The position numbers were made by a program, and so were the translations under genes. Positions 25,101-33,466 of a stretch of DNA of 44,680 bases are shown here, in pieces; the stretch's first letter is position 1; the number at the start of each line of letters is the position of its first letter. This DNA is from Candidatus Epulonipiscioides gigas. Lineage in GTDB: Bacteria; Bacillota; Clostridia; Lachnospirales; Cellulosilyticaceae. A model generated the notes under the pieces. The model saw nothing but the letters and a program-made list of their open reading frames with translations. It ran no database searches and was not told where the DNA came from. The stretch lies in contig LJHE01000053.1 in the NCBI GenBank assembly GCA_001983555.1, positions 1 to 44,680 of the forward strand, written 5' to 3'.

Positions 25101-25252
25101 ATAACTGCTAAACCAAAAATGCTTCCATCTAAGTTTTTTAATTCTATATATTGCTCTTTTGTATATGCATAAGTTAATTGTGGATAAATAATTGGTGTAT
25201 TTGTGGTAAGTATTGACAGAGCTAATAATGCACCAATTTTTTTCTTTTTCAT
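22121..25252 (-). CDS. Large membrane-anchored repeat ectodomain protein of the ABC operon
   Basis: A 1043-aa protein. Signal peptide 1-29; N-terminal beta-rich region; CARDB/COG1361-like Ig segments (about 180-395). Three near-identical modules of about 110 residues follow (about 395-740), each with I.I..IV.P.G, FNVSFDVFAPD, V.VISPEGIIPKS.NLF, FQALDT..TSTYPIEIKA and YSQYATV. Further Ig-like domains lie at about 755-985. An acidic linker (EEDFFPEEDFFPEPELEEE) leads to one TM helix (about 1005-1027) and a short basic-then-acidic cytoplasmic tail. There are no catalytic motifs. The start codon overlaps the ATPase stop (ATGA) after GGGGGAG, and its end overlaps the permease, so all three are coupled. 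It may act as the extracellular arm of the complex. Confidence 0.88.
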   Translation of the reverse strand: MKKKKIGALLALSILTTNTPIIYPQLTYAYTKEQYIELKNLDGSIFGLAVIDFPEEIVDGQTFDLEIIINADLAGLNDGHADNAGVDISLNGASITKSGNVLYPLNFDNRNEQGVTNYHFYLIDNEYTYQEDDTVEVNFTFRESSNIKSSYKGEINLNGKKGPSTATVSEGLKISTNIINAVVGENQQIAITLENTADAKIESGELTIELDDEDHSDGIKINRDEISFPSIRAGQTITVYTTLNIDEDVTRGIHNLIISANDEDNVSAIVPVKVDSNFTPASFEITTENTTNFEEDTPKQININFKNIGQISAKNVKVELIQTNSVYIMDGSNVKYLDNIEPQTSQNLGVLIQVNDVEDSSNIPLQLKISYIDDLGKTQEDTQYIYLTTLKKDVDKAEITIDNIVEPSQTLLTDTPFNVSFDVFAPDELENVKINVIAPEGIIPKSKNLFNVVTGAQNNYSVTFQALDTTETSTYPIEIKADYTLNDELVTYSQYATVSIENEEEAKKSEIIINNIVGPSGTLTSDDTFNVSFDVFAPDGAEKVKVNVISPEGIIPKSQNLFTINEIAKGATNHYNVAFQALDTVETSTYPIEIKAEYNLNDEDIIYSQYSTVNIENHDELKKAEITIDKIVEPKGILLADVPFNISFNVSAPDGAENVKVSVISPEKIVPKSKNLFVINKLAAGASNKYVVTFQALDTITTSTYPIEIKAEYNLNDEDITYSQYATVSVENEVKDDEDENKGGTPKVIIGEYKIDPVVVQAGEEFSLDIGFFNTHKDKTVSNFKANLTITEQGEDNTGSVFTPVGGSNTFYIDEMDPGETVYKTIRMYTIPSADPKTYELTMKMEYEDEDGDPIIASEFLGIPVEQVTKLDVADISVEQIEVGMEGDLTAQIFNKGKTIISNVEITTTSVDENFDIFDNKQIVGKLEIGAVEYYEPTIIANEAGMLKGQINIEYEDVTGKIHNIVEEFDFEVLEAYVEEDFFPEEDFFPEPELEEEPEEEKVDVKPQLVGIFFGFSISALITKFLYARKKKKLMALGEDDED

Positions 25253-26010
25253 GATAACTCCCCCTCTTTTATTTGTTCTTTTTTATTTTCTTCATTTTGA
25301 GCTACATTGTTGTTTATTTTCTTTTGTATTTCTTCTATTACGCCATCTCGCATTCTAATTACTGTATCAGCATACTCTGAAATTTCATCATCATGTGATA
25401 CAATTATAAGTGTTTGGTTAAGTTCTCTTGCAATGTCTGTAATCATATCCATAACTTCAATAGTTGTATTAGTATCAAGATTTCCCGTTGGCTCATCTGC
25501 AAATAAGATTGCTGGTTTATTTACAAATGCTCGAGCAATACTAACACGTTGTTGTTGTCCACCGCTCATTTCATTTGGCTTATGAGATAGTCTTTTTCCC
25601 AGTCCCACTTGTTTTAGCATTTCTTTTGCTCTTTTATCTCTAATATCTTTTGGAATACCTTGAAAAATAAGTGGTAGAGCAACATTTTCAATTGCTGTAA
25701 GTGAAGGTAACAAATTATATGATTGAAATACAAATCCTATATATTTTTGTCTGAAAATTGCAAGTTGTGTCTCATCTAACTTAGCAATATTTCTTTTTTT
25801 TATAAAAATGTCACCTTTTGTAGGTTTTTCAAGTCCAGCAAGCATATTTAAAAGAGTGGATTTTCCAGACCCTGATGTGCCAAAAAGACAACATATTTCT
25901 CCTTTTTCAATTGATAAATTTAAATTATCAAGAGCTACAATTTTTTCGTGTCCCATTTTATACACTTTACGAAGATTTTTTACTTCTATTATTGCTCCTA
26001 TTTCCCCCAT
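25249..26010 (-). CDS. MacB/LolD-type ABC transporter ATPase
   Basis: A 253-aa ATPase with Walker A GTSGSGKST, FQSYNLLPSLTAIENV, signature MSGGQQQR, Walker B ILFADEPTGNLD and H-loop IVSHD. The LDTNT and PTGNLD phrases are typical of the LolD/MacB/FtsE class that drives FtsX-like permeases. A C-terminal extension of about 30 residues (IQKKINNNVAQNEENKKEQI) is Lys/Glu/Asn-rich. It is the first gene of a four-gene minus-strand operon, and its start follows GGAGG by seven bases. It would energise the permease at 20764-22131. The operon is divergent from hisZ, across a gap holding a perfect dyad. Confidence 0.93.
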   Translation of the reverse strand: MGEIGAIIEVKNLRKVYKMGHEKIVALDNLNLSIEKGEICCLFGTSGSGKSTLLNMLAGLEKPTKGDIFIKKRNIAKLDETQLAIFRQKYIGFVFQSYNLLPSLTAIENVALPLIFQGIPKDIRDKRAKEMLKQVGLGKRLSHKPNEMSGGQQQRVSIARAFVNKPAILFADEPTGNLDTNTTIEVMDMITDIARELNQTLIIVSHDDEISEYADTVIRMRDGVIEEIQKKINNNVAQNEENKKEQIKEGELS

Positions 26011-26096
26011 AATAAATCCTCCATAAAAATTTGATTATATGTGTGCTCCACTATAATTTTATCACGCCGTACCCCTAACGTCAATCGTCCAAATTT

Positions 26097-26115
26097 TAGC
26101 AATAATATATTGCTA
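26097..26115. promoter_or_regulatory. Perfect dyad between the ABC operon and hisZ
   Basis: TAGCAATA-ATA-TATTGCTA has eight-base arms, central in the divergent gap. A TTGACT at 26142 with a poor -10 17 nt later (TAGTCT) may belong to the his promoter. The dyad could be an operator for either direction. No T-box or attenuator is visible before hisZ. Confidence 0.4.
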
Positions 26116-26202
26116 CACATTTTTTTTTAAATTTACTTTAATTGACTAAAGAAAAATTTTATGATAGTCTGATAGAATAATTTTATTGGAGGAGGTAATA
26201 AT

Positions 26203-27231
26203 ATGTACACAGATTTTTTGGATGAGCTAAGCAAGATTAGTTTATCTCTTGAGGAATTATATTTTAGATTTGGGTATAGCAAATTTAAAATGAATCGTTT
26301 TGAACCGTATTCTTTTTATATGGAAAATGAAAAATTTTTAGGCGATAGTCGTATAATTACTATACAATCACCAACTGGAAAGCTCCTTGCATTAAAACCC
26401 GATGTAACTATGAGCATTGTAAAAAATCATAAGACGTATGAAAAAAGTAAGATTTATTATAATGAACCTGTATTTAAAGTACCTGTTGGCGGAAATGAAT
26501 TTCGTGAAATTAGACAAATTGGACTTGAATATATCGGAGAAGTTTCTTTATATCAAACTATTGAAGTTTTAAACTTGGCAATTAAAAGTCTTAAAATGAT
26601 TGGAAACTTTAAGTTGATTATTTCCGATATGTCTATAATAAATTTACTGTTTGAAAAATATAAAATAGCTCATAACCGACGACAAACTATAATTAAATAT
26701 TTAAGACAAAAAAATATTCATGATTTAGAAAAATTTTTGCAAGGCCAACCTGAGCTAGAAGCTTTTAAAAAACTATTACTATTACCAGCAGATTTTAAGA
26801 GAGCTATAACTAATATGTCCGAAGATGCTCTTTATTCATGCTGTAAGGATAATTTGGATACTTTATTAGAGCTCGCTAATATAATGGAACAAATTTGTAA
26901 TATGAGTAATATTATGTTTGATTTTTCACAAGTTGTTGGAACTGAGTATTATGATGGACTTACATTTACAGGTTATATATCAGGACTACCAAATAAAGTT
27001 CTTTCGGGTGGTAGATACGATAATCTGCTGAGAAAAATGGGTGAAAAGGAAAAATCTGCTATAGGTTTTGCAGTATATTTATCTGAAATAAGCAAAATAC
27101 ATGAAAAAGTTTTAACTAAAAAGATAATTAAATATACTGATAGCTCTATAGTTGAAACTTTAAAACAAGCTAATGAATTATATGAAGCTGGCATAAACTT
27201 TTGTGTTAGAAAGGAAGAAAATAATGATTGA
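26203..27231 (+). CDS. hisZ: ATP phosphoribosyltransferase regulatory subunit
   Basis: A 342-aa HisRS-like paralogue that lacks tRNA charging and activates short HisG, the first step of histidine synthesis. Class II synthetase phrases are present: LALKPDVTMSIVK (motif 2 region), FREIRQIGLEYIGE, and the C-terminal GLTFTGYISGLPNKVLSGGRYDNLL. The HisRS anticodon-binding domain is absent, as expected. It starts at ATG after GGAGGAGG and is the first gene of the his operon. Its end overlaps the start region of hisG, so the two subunits should be made together. No truncation is seen. Confidence 0.94.
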   Translation: MYTDFLDELSKISLSLEELYFRFGYSKFKMNRFEPYSFYMENEKFLGDSRIITIQSPTGKLLALKPDVTMSIVKNHKTYEKSKIYYNEPVFKVPVGGNEFREIRQIGLEYIGEVSLYQTIEVLNLAIKSLKMIGNFKLIISDMSIINLLFEKYKIAHNRRQTIIKYLRQKNIHDLEKFLQGQPELEAFKKLLLLPADFKRAITNMSEDALYSCCKDNLDTLLELANIMEQICNMSNIMFDFSQVVGTEYYDGLTFTGYISGLPNKVLSGGRYDNLLRKMGEKEKSAIGFAVYLSEISKIHEKVLTKKIIKYTDSSIVETLKQANELYEAGINFCVRKEENND

Positions 27232-27841
27232 GATTGCTTTACCAAAAGGACGACTAGGGGATAATGTTTATGCAATGTTTAAAAAGATAGGAATAAATGC
27301 AACAGATATTGAAGCCAAAACTAGAAAGCTCTTTTTTGAAGATGAAAAAAATGAAATACGATTTTATCTTATAAAGCCATCAGATGTTGCAATTTATGTT
27401 GAGCGTGGCGCAGTTGATATTGGTATAGTGGGTAAAGATTCTTTGATTGAATCAGGAGTGGATGTATATGAGCTTTTAGATTTAAATATAGGCAAATGTA
27501 ATATGTGTGTTTGTTCTCCAAATTCGTTTGAAGACACTGGAAATTCTACCCTTAAAGTTGCAACTAAATATCCTTACATTGCTAAGGATTATTATGGTGA
27601 AAGAGAAATTGATATAATTAAACTTAATGGCTCTATTGAACTTGCTCCTCTTATTGGTATGAGCGATGTTATTGTTGATATTGTTGAAACTGGTAGCACT
27701 CTTAGAGAAAATAATTTAAAGGTTGATACTATTATTATGGAGCTTAGTGCTCGTGTTATAGCATCAAAAAGTAGATATAATTTTCAAAAAGATAAAATTG
27801 ATAAACTTCTTTTAGAACTCGGAGGTAATAAAATTTTATGA
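27224..27841 (+). CDS. hisG: ATP phosphoribosyltransferase, short form
   Basis: A 205-aa catalytic subunit that joins ATP and PRPP to give phosphoribosyl-ATP. MIEIALPKGRLGDNVY is the canonical N terminus, followed by DVAIYVERGAVDIGIVGKDSL and the PRPP loop DVIVDIVETGSTLRENNL. The length shows the short form, which needs HisZ for activity; that gene precedes it. The ATG is placed at the codon six bases after GGAAG; an upstream in-frame start lies inside hisZ. It lacks the C-terminal allosteric histidine-binding domain, so feedback must act through HisZ. The stop overlaps hisD (ATGA). Confidence 0.96.
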   Translation: MIEIALPKGRLGDNVYAMFKKIGINATDIEAKTRKLFFEDEKNEIRFYLIKPSDVAIYVERGAVDIGIVGKDSLIESGVDVYELLDLNIGKCNMCVCSPNSFEDTGNSTLKVATKYPYIAKDYYGEREIDIIKLNGSIELAPLIGMSDVIVDIVETGSTLRENNLKVDTIIMELSARVIASKSRYNFQKDKIDKLLLELGGNKIL

Positions 27842-29103
27842 TTAGAATAGTAGATAAATATACTATAATTTTAGAGCAGGATGCCAAACTCCCTGAAGAT
27901 ATTGAACAAACTGCTCTAAGTATTATTAATGAGGTTAAAGAATTTGGTGATGAAGCTCTTTTTAAGTATGCCAAGGAATACGATAAGGCTGAGTTAAAAT
28001 CACTTATTGTAAGTGATAAGGAGCTTAAAGAGGCATATGAACAAATTGATGATGACCTTTTGGCTGTAATTAAAAGAGCTCGTGAAAATATTGAAAATTT
28101 TCATAAGCGTCAAATTTCAAATGGTTTTATTATGGAAAAAAATGGCGTAATACTTGGTCAAAAGGTGACACCAATTGAGCGTGTAGGAATATATATTCCT
28201 GGTGGTCGAGCAGTATATCCATCAAGTGTTCTTATGAACGTAATTCCAGCAAAAATTGCAGGATGTCAATATATTAGCGTTGTCACTCCACCTCGTTCAG
28301 ATGGAACTATTGCCAAAGAAATTCTTGCAATTTGCTATATGCTTGGCGTTGATAAAGTATATAAAATTGGTGGAGCAGGAGCAATTGCTGCTCTGGCATA
28401 TGGCACAAAAAGTGTTTTACCTGTATATATGATTACAGGTCCTGGAAATGCTTATGTTGCAGCAGCAAAAAAATATGTGTTTGGTAAAGTTGGAATTGAT
28501 ATGATTGCAGGTCCATCTGAAATTTTGATAATTGCAGATCAAAAACAAAATGCTCGAATTATTGCAGCTGATATGTTATCTCAAGCAGAGCATGACCCTC
28601 TTGCAAGGTGTATTCTTCTCATTACTTGTAAAAACCAAGCTGAAGAAGTAGCTAAAGAGCTTGAAAGGCAACTTCATATTTTGCCAAAAGAAGAAATAGC
28701 TCGTAAATCAATTGAAAATGAAGGTTTAATTGTTATTTGTGATACATTAGAGGAATGTTTTAATATATCCAATAATTTAGCTCCTGAGCATTTAGAACTT
28801 ATGTTAGACGATGCAATGAACTATTTATCTAAAGTTCACAATGCAGGAAGTATTTTTTTAGGAAGATTTACTCCAGAACCTGTTGGAGATTATTATGCTG
28901 GTGTAAATCATACCCTTCCAACAAACCAAACTGCAAAATTTTCTTCTGCGCTATCTGTTGATACATTTATTAAAAAATCTACATTTGTGAGCTATACACA
29001 AGATGCTCTTGCAAATGATAAAGATGATATAATTTTATTTGCAAAACATGAAGGCTTAGATGCTCATGCAAGAAGTGTTGAAAATCGATTTTTAAAGGAG
29101 TAG
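27838..29103 (+). CDS. hisD: Histidinol dehydrogenase
   Basis: A 421-aa enzyme catalysing the last two oxidations, histidinol to histidine, with NAD and zinc. Family phrases: GVYIPGGRA-like IYIPGGRAVYPS, YKIGGAGAIAALAYGT, DMIAGPSEILIIAD, SQAEHDP (zinc-binding and catalytic Glu/His region), ISNNLAPEHLEL, and NAGSIFLG..TPEPVGDYYAGVNHTLPT. Complete at the usual length of about 430. Its ATG overlaps the hisG stop, and hisC follows after seven bases, so translation is probably coupled along the operon. Confidence 0.97.
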   Translation: MIRIVDKYTIILEQDAKLPEDIEQTALSIINEVKEFGDEALFKYAKEYDKAELKSLIVSDKELKEAYEQIDDDLLAVIKRARENIENFHKRQISNGFIMEKNGVILGQKVTPIERVGIYIPGGRAVYPSSVLMNVIPAKIAGCQYISVVTPPRSDGTIAKEILAICYMLGVDKVYKIGGAGAIAALAYGTKSVLPVYMITGPGNAYVAAAKKYVFGKVGIDMIAGPSEILIIADQKQNARIIAADMLSQAEHDPLARCILLITCKNQAEEVAKELERQLHILPKEEIARKSIENEGLIVICDTLEECFNISNNLAPEHLELMLDDAMNYLSKVHNAGSIFLGRFTPEPVGDYYAGVNHTLPTNQTAKFSSALSVDTFIKKSTFVSYTQDALANDKDDIILFAKHEGLDAHARSVENRFLKE

Positions 29104-29110
29104 TTTATTT

Positions 29111-30145
29111 ATGAGTAAATTTTTAAGTAATAAACTTCGTAATTTGATCCCCTATGTTCCAGGTGAGCAACCTAAAAAAGGTGAATTTATTAAATTAAAT
29201 ACAAATGAAAATCCCTATCCACCATCACAAAATATGGCAGATATTGCTCAAAAAGTTGCAAAAGAGTTAAATCTATATTGTGATCCTAATTGCAGTGTTC
29301 TAACAGACACTTTTTGTAAATACTATAATATAGACTGTAATGAAGTTCTTTTTGGAAATGGTTCTGATGAAATACTTGCATTTTGCTATCTTGCTTTTTG
29401 TGATAGAGAAGTTGCATTTCCAAATATTTCTTACGGATTTTACCAAGTTTTTAGCGATTTATTTAATATACAAGCTGAACAAATTGCTCTTAATGATAAG
29501 TTTGAAATTAATATAGAAGCTTATTTTAATAAAAATAAGACTATTATAATTGCTAATCCAAACGCACCAACTGGAATTGCTCTAAATGAAAATCAAATTG
29601 AAACTATATTGCAAAATAATGCTCAAAATGTTGTTGTAATTGATGAAGCATATGCAGATTTTAGTGGATATAGTGCTAAGAAATTAATTAATAAATATGA
29701 AAATCTTGTTGTGGTAGGCACATTTTCAAAGTCACGTAATTTAGCTGGAGCAAGACTTGGCTATGCAATTGCCAACGAGAATTTAATATCTGATTTAGCA
29801 ATGGTTAAAAATTCTTATAATCCATATAATGTCAATGCTCTGACACAGACTCTGGGTATAGAATCAATTAGAGATGATGCTTATTTTAAAGAGTGTATAC
29901 AAAAAATTATTAATGAACGTAACAATTTTATTGAATTTCTTGATAGAAATGACTTTTACACATTGCCTTCAAAAGCTAATTTTGTATTCACTAAGTCTAA
30001 TACAATAAGTGGTGAGCAGTTATATCAAAATTTACGTGAGCAAAAAATTTTAGTCAGATATTTTAAAACTATTGGAGATTTTGTGCGTATTACCATTGGC
30101 ACCACCGAAGAAATGAATGCAGTAAAAAAAGCTCTTAAAAATTAG
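29111..30145 (+). CDS. hisC: Histidinol-phosphate aminotransferase
   Basis: A 344-aa PLP enzyme of fold type I. It converts imidazole acetol phosphate to histidinol phosphate with glutamate. Landmarks are LNTNENPYPPS near the start, NANAPTGIAL-like ANPNAPTGIA, VVIDEAYADF, and the PLP lysine in GTFSKSRNLAGARLGYA; the C-terminal Arg lies in FVRITIGTTEEM. The length is close to the 350-360 of the family. An AAGGAG site precedes the start inside the hisD end. The family also includes aromatic aminotransferases, but the operon position makes the role clear. Confidence 0.95.
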   Translation: MSKFLSNKLRNLIPYVPGEQPKKGEFIKLNTNENPYPPSQNMADIAQKVAKELNLYCDPNCSVLTDTFCKYYNIDCNEVLFGNGSDEILAFCYLAFCDREVAFPNISYGFYQVFSDLFNIQAEQIALNDKFEINIEAYFNKNKTIIIANPNAPTGIALNENQIETILQNNAQNVVVIDEAYADFSGYSAKKLINKYENLVVVGTFSKSRNLAGARLGYAIANENLISDLAMVKNSYNPYNVNALTQTLGIESIRDDAYFKECIQKIINERNNFIEFLDRNDFYTLPSKANFVFTKSNTISGEQLYQNLREQKILVRYFKTIGDFVRITIGTTEEMNAVKKALKN

Positions 30146-30157
30146 AAGGGAGATAAA

Positions 30158-30745
30158 ATGAGAAAAACATATATCCAAAGAAAAACTAGTGAAACAGATA
30201 TAACATTGCAACTTACTATTGATGGAACAGGACAAAGTGATATTCATACGGATTCTGGATTTTTAAATCATATGTTAATATTATTTACTTCTCATTCAAA
30301 AATGGATTTAACATTAAAATGCAATGGTGATAGTGATGTTGATTTCCATCATACAACGGAAGACATTGCTATATGTCTAGGTCAAGCTCTTTATGAAGCT
30401 CTTGGAGATAAGCGAGGAATAAATCGATATGGAAATTTTACATTGCCAATGGACGAAGCATTAATTAGTGTAGCTCTGGATTTTAGTGGTAGAGCACACT
30501 TGGAAGAAAATATTAATATTAAACAAAATAAAGTGGGCGATTTTGATACAGAGCTGTGCAAGGAATTTTTATATGCATTAGCACGAAGTGCCAAGATGAC
30601 ACTGCATGTTGTGCAAGAACGTGGGGATAATGCTCATCATATAATAGAAGGTATTTTTAAAGCTTTAGCTAGAGCAATAAGAATTGCAGTTAGTATTGAT
30701 ACAGATTTTAAAAATCAAATTCCATCTACAAAAGGAGTGATATAA
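30158..30745 (+). CDS. hisB: Imidazoleglycerol-phosphate dehydratase
   Basis: A 195-aa monofunctional dehydratase. The Mn-binding motifs are DFHHTTEDIAICLG (about 67-80) and DNAHHIIEGIFKALARAIR (about 158-176); DSGFLNHML and DFSGRAHLE are also typical. It lacks the N-terminal phosphatase domain of the enterobacterial HisB, so histidinol phosphate must be dephosphorylated by another protein, which is not in this operon. The start is preceded by AAGGGAG. The stop codon directly abuts hisH. Confidence 0.96.
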   Translation: MRKTYIQRKTSETDITLQLTIDGTGQSDIHTDSGFLNHMLILFTSHSKMDLTLKCNGDSDVDFHHTTEDIAICLGQALYEALGDKRGINRYGNFTLPMDEALISVALDFSGRAHLEENINIKQNKVGDFDTELCKEFLYALARSAKMTLHVVQERGDNAHHIIEGIFKALARAIRIAVSIDTDFKNQIPSTKGVI

Positions 30746-31360
30746 TTGGTTTCAATTATTGATTATGGCGTTGGAAATTTATTTTCTCTTAAAGCATCAT
30801 TAAACAAAATTAACATTCCGTCTATTGTCACAAATGATATAAATGAAATAAATAAGGCAAGTCATATAATTTTACCTGGTGTCGGAGCATTTGAGGATGC
30901 AGCAAGGCTTTTAAAAGATCATAAAATGGATAAAGTCATTATTGACAATGCTAATAAAAAGCCTATTCTTGGTATTTGTCTTGGTATGCAACTTTTATTT
31001 GATAGAAGCTTTGAATTTGGTAATCATAAAGGGCTTGGGCTTATTGAAGGTGACGTTGTGCCACTAAAACTTGAAATAAATGACAACTTAAAAATTCCTC
31101 ATATGGGGTGGAATAAGCTCATTCAAACTAATCCTTCCCCTATTTTAAAGTATACAAATTTTAATGACTATGTATATTTTGTTCATTCTTTTTATGCTAA
31201 AACACAAATTCGATATATTACAAGTGTTGCTAACTATGATATTAATGTAATAGCAAGTGTTCAAAATGGTAATATATATGGAACTCAATTTCATCCTGAA
31301 AAATCAGGAGATTGTGGTCTTAAAATTCTTAAAGCCTTTTGTGAGATTGGAGAAAACTAA
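30746..31360 (+). CDS. hisH: Imidazole glycerol phosphate synthase, glutaminase subunit
   Basis: A 204-aa class I glutamine amidotransferase that feeds ammonia to HisF. The nucleophile lies in GICLGMQLLF (Cys about 76) and the catalytic His/Glu in FHPEKSG near the C terminus; IIDYGVGNLFSLKASL is the family start. It begins with TTG, immediately after the hisB stop, with GGAGTG five bases upstream; no ATG or GTG suits the site. Complete length. Confidence 0.96.
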   Translation: MVSIIDYGVGNLFSLKASLNKINIPSIVTNDINEINKASHIILPGVGAFEDAARLLKDHKMDKVIIDNANKKPILGICLGMQLLFDRSFEFGNHKGLGLIEGDVVPLKLEINDNLKIPHMGWNKLIQTNPSPILKYTNFNDYVYFVHSFYAKTQIRYITSVANYDINVIASVQNGNIYGTQFHPEKSGDCGLKILKAFCEIGEN

Positions 31361-32083
31361 ATGACAATATTTCCTGCTATTGATATAAAAAATAATCAAA
31401 TTGTTAGACTACAAAAGGGTGACTATAATCAAGTTAAAGTATATTCAACTGACCCTAATGAAATATTAAATTCATTTTACGAATCAGGAGCAACAGCTCT
31501 GCATATAGTTGACCTTGATGGAGCTAAAAGTGGTAATATCGAAAATCAAACTACCATTCAAAAAATTCTAAAAAATAATAAGCTCTTTACACAAATTGGT
31601 GGTGGCATTAGAAATGAAAATAGAATTAATCATTATCTTGAAATGGGTGTAAATCGTGTAATTCTTGGTACAATAGCTGTTGAAAATCCAAAATTTGTTG
31701 AAGATATGGTAAAAAAATATGGTGAAAAAATTGCTGTTGGTGTTGATGCCAAAGATAAGAAAGTGCGAGCAAATGGTTGGCTTGTTAATTCTAATATAAA
31801 TTCATATGAATTTTGTAAAATACTAAGAGATATTGGAGTTTCTACTATTATTTATACAGATATTTCAAAAGATGGCATGTTATCTGGATGTGATATGGCT
31901 TCATATAAAGAACTTTGCACATATGAAGGACTTAATATTGTGGCTAGTGGTGGAGTGACTGCTCTTAGTGAAATTAAAGAACTAAAAGAGCTAGGTGTTT
32001 CTGGGGTAATTGTTGGCAAAGCAATTTATGAAGGTAAAATTTCACTTAAGGAGGCTATTAATTTATGCTCTCAAAAAGGATAA
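31361..32083 (+). CDS. hisA: Phosphoribosyl-formimino-AICAR phosphate isomerase
   Basis: A 240-aa TIM barrel performing the Amadori rearrangement of ProFAR. MTIFPAIDIKNNQIVRLQKGD is the usual start with the first catalytic Asp; YTDISKDGMLSGCD carries the second. GGGIRNENRI and VASGGVTALSEIKEL are phosphate-binding loops. It follows the hisH stop directly and its last 19 bases overlap hisF. Complete length. Confidence 0.96.
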   Translation: MTIFPAIDIKNNQIVRLQKGDYNQVKVYSTDPNEILNSFYESGATALHIVDLDGAKSGNIENQTTIQKILKNNKLFTQIGGGIRNENRINHYLEMGVNRVILGTIAVENPKFVEDMVKKYGEKIAVGVDAKDKKVRANGWLVNSNINSYEFCKILRDIGVSTIIYTDISKDGMLSGCDMASYKELCTYEGLNIVASGGVTALSEIKELKELGVSGVIVGKAIYEGKISLKEAINLCSQKG

Positions 32084-32826
32084 TTCCTTGTCTTGATATT
32101 CGTGATGGCAGAGTTGTTAAAGGAGTAAATTTTGAGGGAGTAAAAGATGTTTCCGATCCGGTAGCTCTTGCAAAATTTTATAATGATGAAGGTGCAGATG
32201 AGCTCGTATTTTATGATATAACTGCTAGTTTTGAAGGTCGAAAGCTCTTTACAGAAATTCTTGAAGAAGTGGCAAGTCAAATCTTTATTCCGCTAACAGT
32301 AGGCGGTGGAATTAATACACTTGAGGATTTTGACAGAGTTTTAAAATGTGGAGCTGACAAAGTGTCTGTAAATTCTGGAGCAATTAAAAATAAATATTTG
32401 TTACAAGATGCTTCAAAAAAATATGGTAGTCAATGTGTTGTCCTTTCAATCGATGCCAAAAGAGTTGGTAATGAGTTTAAAGTATGTACAATGGGTGGTA
32501 GAGCTCTGACAGATATTGATTTAGTATCATGGGCAAAAGAAGGTGAAGCTCTTGGAGCTGGTGAAATTGTTTTAAATAGTATTGATACAGATGGAGTTAA
32601 ACAAGGTTTTGATATTGAAATGTTAAGAGCAGTTTGTGATGTAGTTAATATTCCTGTTGTTGCAAGTGGCGGAGCAGGTGGAATAGAAGATTTTAAAATA
32701 TTATTCCAAACTCTTAATAAAGTTGATGCTGGTTTGGCTGCTTCAATATTTCATTACAAAAAAGTTAAAATCTCAGATTTAAAAGATTATTTGTCAGAAA
32801 ATAATATAGAAATGAGGAAAATTTAA
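32065..32826 (+). CDS. hisF: Imidazole glycerol phosphate synthase, cyclase subunit
   Basis: A 253-aa TIM barrel that makes imidazole glycerol phosphate and AICAR with ammonia from HisH. Catalytic Asp residues lie in [17 protein letters not shown] (near 11) and [12 protein letters not shown] (near 130). [13 protein letters not shown] and [12 protein letters not shown] bind phosphate. It starts inside the 3' end of hisA, ten bases after AAGGAGG, and its TAA overlaps the hisI start by one base (TAATG). Complete. Confidence 0.97.
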   Translation: MLSKRIIPCLDIRDGRVVKGVNFEGVKDVSDPVALAKFYNDEGADELVFYDITASFEGRKLFTEILEEVASQIFIPLTVGGGINTLEDFDRVLKCGADKVSVNSGAIKNKYLLQDASKKYGSQCVVLSIDAKRVGNEFKVCTMGGRALTDIDLVSWAKEGEALGAGEIVLNSIDTDGVKQGFDIEMLRAVCDVVNIPVVASGGAGGIEDFKILFQTLNKVDAGLAASIFHYKKVKISDLKDYLSENNIEMRKI

Positions 32827-33458
32827 TGATAAACTTTAATGAAGCTGGATTAATACCAGCTATAGTACAAGATTTTCATACAAGAGAAGTACTTATGCTC
32901 GCATATATGAATGAAGAAAGTATTAACATTACAAAAGAAGAAGGCTATACCTGTTTTTATTCAAGAAGTCGTAAAAGACTTTGGCGTAAAGGTGAAGAAA
33001 GTGGTCATAAGCAACAAGTTATTAAAATGAGCTTAGACTGTGATGCAGATACTATATTAATTGAAGTAGTTCAAACTGGCGTAGCCTGCCACACTGGAGC
33101 TCCTTCTTGCTTTTTTAATATTGAATTTGAAAATGTAGATAAAGCTCCATTTTCTACACAGGGATTATATACACTTTTATCAGATCGAAAAGTTAGAAAA
33201 CCCGAAGGTTCATATACAACTTATCTATTTGAAAAAGGTAAAGAAAAAATTTTAAAAAAAGTTGGAGAAGAAGCAACAGAAGTTATTATTGGAGCAATGA
33301 AAAATGATAAACAAGAAACAATTTATGAAATTGCTGATCTTGCTTATCACACTATGGTTTTAATGGTAGAAATGGATATCTCAATTAATGATATTAAAAA
33401 TGAACTCTCAAGCAGACATATTATTGATAAAAAAATTAAACAAGAATCTCTAAAATAG
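32826..33458 (+). CDS. hisI: Bifunctional phosphoribosyl-AMP cyclohydrolase / phosphoribosyl-ATP pyrophosphatase
   Basis: A 210-aa fusion (HisIE). The HisI part (about 1-110) has [27 protein letters not shown], a metal-binding DCDADT segment and [10 protein letters not shown]. The HisE part (about 118-205) has [23 protein letters not shown] and [15 protein letters not shown] with the acidic MazG-like helix. It performs steps 2 and 3 of the pathway. It is the last gene of the operon; the convergent amidase gene ends only eight bases away and no terminator is seen between them. Confidence 0.96.
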   Translation: MINFNEAGLIPAIVQDFHTREVLMLAYMNEESINITKEEGYTCFYSRSRKRLWRKGEESGHKQQVIKMSLDCDADTILIEVVQTGVACHTGAPSCFFNIEFENVDKAPFSTQGLYTLLSDRKVRKPEGSYTTYLFEKGKEKILKKVGEEATEVIIGAMKNDKQETIYEIADLAYHTMVLMVEMDISINDIKNELSSRHIIDKKIKQESLK

Positions 33459-33466
33459 TAAATTCT

